Shown here: one piece after another, positions 5,902 through 7,539 of the stretch
Numbering within the stretch: the stretch's first letter is position 1
How the letters are laid out: the number at the start of each line of letters is the position of its first letter
DNA from: DATLCI01 sp046714215
Lineage (GTDB): Bacteria > Acidobacteriota > Terriglobia > Terriglobales > Acidobacteriaceae
DNA length: 7,539 bases
NCBI GenBank assembly: GCA_046714215.1
Contig: JBKKBM010000184.1
Span: forward strand, 1 to 7,539
Direction: 5' to 3'
Notes under the pieces: generated by a model
Database searches by the model: none
Seen by the model: only the letters and a program-made list of their open reading frames with translations
Told to the model about the DNA's origin: nothing
Made by a program: the position numbers and the translations under genes

Positions 5902-5999
5902 GGCATTGGCCATGCAGGGCATTTGCCATGCAGGCGGAGTAAAAGCATTTGCCCCGCCGGCACAATGAAGAGCACGCGAAGGGCATTTGCCATGCAGGC
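5902..5999 (+). repeat. Cluster of the 18-bp repeat family: two perfect and two degenerate copies
   Basis: Perfect GGCATTTGCCATGCAGGC copies at 5918-5935 and 5982-5999. A degenerate copy, GGCATTGGCCATGCAGG, directly precedes the first (5902-5918), and a half copy, GCATTTGCC, is at 5944-5952. The perfect copies are followed by GGAGTAAAAGCA and CAAGTAAAGGCA, like the tails of copies 1 and 2. The cluster fills the region directly upstream of the methyltransferase start codon and has no coding sense. Spacing is irregular and units are contiguous or overlapping, unlike a CRISPR. Confidence 0.7.
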
Positions 6000-6052
6000 C
6001 AAGTAAAGGCAAGCCTTCACTGCTCCCGCTGTCGAAGGCTGCGGCGGGTACA

Positions 6053-6070
6053 GCAGGACTTTAGTCCTGC
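6053..6070. repeat. Perfect palindrome GCAGGACT-TT-AGTCCTGC
   Basis: An 8-bp perfect stem with a TT centre lies between the broken phosphoribosyltransferase and methyltransferase genes. The central CTTTAG is shared with the hairpin at 6467-6484. No T-run follows, so termination is uncertain. Confidence 0.55.
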
Positions 6071-6125
6071 GAACCACGACCAGTGCGTAACGCTACCTCG
6101 CTGCCGCAGGCGCGCTTTTAAGCTC

Positions 6126-6494
6126 TCAGGCGTTGGCGACGTGTTCCAACCGTTCGCCGTGGGCGCATAGCGGACAGGCGTCGGGCGTCCAGATGTTGTG
6201 GGATTTTTGCAGCAGGGTGACGAGGGGCAGGCGGCGGGGTTCAGCAACGCGCTCGGCCCAGCGCGCAAATTCATCGCCGAGCGTCACCAACGAGGCGACG
6301 GCCACCACCCGCGCCTGGAGCTCGCGCAGATGCTCGTAGGCGCCGCGCACCGCCGACCCGGCGCTGATCACGTCATTCACGATCACGACCGGCTGGTCGG
6401 CGACGGAGGCCTGTAAGGGCTGCGGTATCTGGTACCGCACGGGAAACAGTTCTGACGAAGCCGGCGGGCCGTCTTTAGTCGGCCTGCATGGCAA
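6126..6494 (-). pseudogene. 5'-truncated phosphoribosyltransferase (orotate phosphoribosyltransferase-like)
   Basis: The frame encodes the C-terminal half of a type I phosphoribosyltransferase. The PRPP-binding loop is VVIVNDVISAGSAVRG (36-51), preceded by LFPVRYQIP and followed by RVVAVASLVTLGDEFA and IWTPDACPLCAHG (101-113), a W-x-P...CPLC tail I associate with PyrE-like proteins. Full PyrE-type enzymes have about 190-215 residues, so roughly 90-100 N-terminal residues are missing. The first residues (about 1-13) are translated repeat copy 5; real similarity begins near SSELFPV (6456). The only start is a TTG inside that repeat, without a Shine-Dalgarno. No N-terminal part is found in the 400 bp beyond the repeat, in any frame. 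A short working protein is possible but unlikely, because the half that forms the rest of the substrate site is gone. The frame itself has no internal stop, so the loss may be recent. Confidence 0.72.
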
Positions 6495-6499
6495 ATGCC
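6461..6499 (-). repeat. Copy 5 of the repeat family at the break of the phosphoribosyltransferase gene
   Basis: On the minus strand the perfect 18-bp core (6499-6482) continues as CGACTAAAGACGG and CCCGCCGGC, similar to the tail of copy 1. It also contains the imperfect hairpin GGCCG...CGGCC (6467-6471 with 6480-6484). Recognisable phosphoribosyltransferase coding sequence begins just after its end, at about 6460. Confidence 0.65.
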
Positions 6500-6650
6500 G
6501 ATTGGCATAGATCCGATGGCCGATTGGGTTTCAAGATTGCGAAAGATGATTATCCCGCTAAGGTGATAGCGAGTTTGGAGCGTTAAACTGACGGTTCGCT
6601 CGTGTGTGCCTTAACTCCCAGCAAAGCCCTTGCACCCCCTTGCCAAAGCG

Positions 6651-6681
6651 CCCACCCGCACTACCCCTAAACCCTTTACCC
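6651..6681 (-). other. Potential G-quadruplex motif (five G-tracts on the minus strand)
   Basis: The plus strand has CCC, CCC, CCCC, CCC and CCC at 6651, 6655, 6664, 6672 and 6679, with gaps of 1, 6, 4 and 4 nt. The minus strand therefore fits the G3+N1-7 pattern with one tract to spare. The DNA around it is G-poor on the plus strand, so this is a strand-specific feature. Formation is not shown. Confidence 0.5.
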
Positions 6682-6730
6682 TCAATCAAAAATATCTAAA
6701 AGTAATATCTCTATTTCACGCCCCTACCGC

Positions 6731-6759
6731 TTGACATAGTAATGCGCTAGGCCTAACCT
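6731..6759 (+). promoter_or_regulatory. Possible promoter for the Cys/His protein gene
   Basis: A perfect TTGACA (6731-6736) is followed after 17 bp by TAACCT (6754-6759), a weak 3/6 match to the -10 consensus. If used, the leader would be about 155 nt and would contain the TAACCCCTTTGTTT direct repeat and the A/T inverted run. Confidence 0.32.
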
Positions 6760-6804
6760 TGCCTTAGTGAATCGCACCCCACAACCCGTCGCCGGAGCAA
6801 GAAA

Positions 6805-6847
6805 TAACCCCTTTGTTTTCTATTATCTACCTCTAACCCCTTTGTTT
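6805..6847 (+). repeat. Direct repeat TAACCCCTTTGTTT, 29-bp period
   Basis: The 14-nt sequence is repeated exactly at 6805-6818 and 6834-6847, separated by an AT-rich 15-nt spacer. It lies in the leader of the Cys/His protein gene. It could be an operator pair (about three helical turns apart) or a trace of a mobile or duplicated unit. Confidence 0.6.
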
Positions 6848-6909
6848 CCGCGAGGCTGGAGTCATCTCGTTGAAAACGACGAGCTTACACCCAAAAAAGT
6901 TTTTTGTTT

Positions 6910-6915
6910 GAAGGG
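6910..6915 (+). promoter_or_regulatory. Shine-Dalgarno GAAGGG for a GTG start
   Basis: GAAGGG ends 6 nt before the GTG at 6922. This supports the GTG over the upstream in-frame TTG at 6904, which would add only MFEGFP and has a poly-T run in front of it. Confidence 0.5.
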
Positions 6916-6921
6916 TTTCCT

Positions 6922-7464
6922 GTGAAGAGCTGCCTATTCATCCTGCCAAGCGGTGCACCTTGCGGCGCTCCCGCCTTAAAGTCGTCCGCCGCCCGCTTTT
7001 GCCGCTTTCACGCTCGCGATCACAAACGTCAGGTCGTCATCGCCCACGCCCGCGCCGAAAAACCCCGGTTGCAGCAGCGCCGCTCCCTCCGTGCCGCCCA
7101 CGCCCGTCGCACCCGCCAGCTCCGCGCTATCTATGTGCCTGCGTTGTTCGACTATCCGGCTCTGCACCTCGCCCTCGATAACGCCCTCCGCGCTTATGAC
7201 CACGGAGTCATGGACCATCGCATCACCCGCGTCATGCTCCGCGCGCTGCGTATTGCTTCCATCGCCGTGCGCGCGATGGGCATTGAAAATGGCGCGACCC
7301 GCGCCTCCGTCAACCGTGATAACCGGGACTTCCGTCTACGTCTCCTCGAAAACCTCGAACTCCTTCGTCGCGACCGTCAGGCGGAACTCCTCGATTCCGA
7401 TGGGGGCAGCCCGCCTTTTGCCCGACCAGCGTCTCCCCGGGCCCCCCCCGAAAGTGTCCCTTAG
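6922..7464 (+). CDS. Basic Cys/His-motif protein of an acidobacterial-type hypothetical family
   Basis: No known function. The 180-residue protein starts with a likely zinc-binding motif: Cys4, Cys14, Cys27 and His30, in the pattern C-x9-C-x12-C-x2-H with GAPCGAPAL and FCRFH. A very basic segment follows (31-69, many Arg, Lys and His). Then comes a helical part, VPALFDYPALHLALDNALRA (72-91) and MDHRITRVMLRALRIASIAV (97-116). The last 25 residues are low-complexity, rich in Pro, Ser and Ala. I recall this arrangement (C...G..CG.PAL...C.FH, basic linker, P-L-D-A-IQ-AL, then R-A-L-L-YALQIAS) from families of hypothetical proteins present in many copies in acidobacterial genomes. The basic charge and Cys/His motif suggest nucleic acid binding, which is inference. 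The gene follows a lower-GC leader unlike the rest of the window, hinting at an accessory origin. A run of eight C near the end (7442-7449) makes the exact C-terminus sensitive to sequencing error or slippage. Confidence 0.72.
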   Translation: MKSCLFILPSGAPCGAPALKSSAARFCRFHARDHKRQVVIAHARAEKPRLQQRRSLRAAHARRTRQLRAIYVPALFDYPALHLALDNALRAYDHGVMDHRITRVMLRALRIASIAVRAMGIENGATRASVNRDNRDFRLRLLENLELLRRDRQAELLDSDGGSPPFARPASPRAPPESVP

Positions 7465-7539
7465 TGACCACTCGGATGCCCGTCCGCACATATTTCGCTT
7501 TTTGTTCGCCTTTATGCCGAATTGCTGCTAGGATGCACC

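Larger units (their letters stand above)
6500..6921. other. Gene-poor, lower-GC stretch upstream of the Cys/His protein gene
   Basis: No full-length gene is visible on either strand. From about 6605 to 6730 the plus strand is very poor in G and rich in C, A and T. It contains a potential G-quadruplex (minus strand), a perfect -35 hexamer, a 14-bp direct repeat, a weak hairpin CTCGT/ACGAG (6866-6883) and the inverted run CAAAAAA-G-TTTTTTG (6892-6906) just before the Shine-Dalgarno of the next gene. Composition differs sharply from the DNA on either side. A 32-residue frame at 6488-6586 (+) looks peptide-like but cannot be assigned. Confidence 0.55.

Noticed and set aside
5441..5968. Plus-strand open frame of 175 codons
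   Set aside because: Antisense to the methyltransferase gene and ending in the repeat cluster; no protein-like motif.
5902..5999. CRISPR-like array
   Set aside because: Copies are directly adjacent, partial or irregularly spaced, the unit is only 18 bp, copies occur in both orientations elsewhere, and no cas gene is present.
6651..6681. Telomere-like CCCTAAA repeats
   Set aside because: Only one or two imperfect units occur and a bacterial chromosome is far more likely. The G-tract pattern is better described as a potential G-quadruplex.
6866..6906. Intrinsic terminator (hairpin 6866-6883 plus T-run at 6900-6905)
   Set aside because: The stem is only 5 bp and the T-run begins 17 nt after it, too far for factor-independent termination. 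It also sits just before a start codon.
7091..7531. Plus-strand 146-codon frame overlapping the Cys/His protein gene
   Set aside because: It is an alternate frame within that gene. The frame starting at 6922 has a Shine-Dalgarno, the Cys/His motif and helical segments; this one has a Ser/Pro/Arg-rich shadow composition.

Overview
The window is GC-rich chromosomal DNA from what is most likely an acidobacterium (Acidobacteriota, Terriglobia-like). This inference rests on recalled family traits: a two-module ThyX-like protein of 520 residues, a Cys/His-motif helical protein of a type I associate with multi-copy acidobacterial families, and intergenic filler made of many short dispersed hairpin repeats. 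No database search was possible. No rRNA, tRNA, CRISPR array, transposase or phage gene was seen.

Left part (1-1602, minus strand): the 5' end of a membrane diadenylate cyclase gene (cdaA, running off the left edge) lies 66 bp downstream of a CPA2-type Na+/K+:H+ antiporter gene in the same direction. As c-di-AMP controls potassium and osmotic balance in many bacteria, this looks like a small ion-homeostasis operon. A 151-bp divergent spacer separates it from thyX.

Centre (1603-4657): a long thyX-like gene (+) encodes two ThyX modules whose signature motifs are each half lost, in complementary fashion. It converges on a small response-regulator-like gene (-) that has lost the phospho-acceptor Asp and whose stop codon sits inside a palindromic repeat. 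Divergent from that gene is an exported creatininase-family amidohydrolase (+) with a GTG start and a good Shine-Dalgarno.

Repeat-rich part (4658-6500): a 381-bp gene-free gap full of short repeats, a membrane-attached SAM-dependent methyltransferase gene (-), a second repeat cluster, and a 5'-truncated phosphoribosyltransferase gene (-). An 18-bp sequence, GGCATTTGCCATGCAGGC, occurs five times without mismatch and in both orientations, plus two degenerate copies. One copy sits exactly where the phosphoribosyltransferase gene is broken.

Right part (6500-7539): about 420 bp of lower-GC, strongly G-poor (plus strand) non-coding DNA, with a potential G-quadruplex on the minus strand, a perfect -35 hexamer and a 14-bp direct repeat. 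It leads into a 180-residue basic protein with an N-terminal Cys/His motif. This AT-rich leader plus Cys/His gene looks like an accessory unit of different origin from the rest. Nothing is assigned in the last 75 bp.

The genes do not form one pathway. Apart from the antiporter-cdaA pair, they are single housekeeping or accessory genes separated by repeat-filled gaps.
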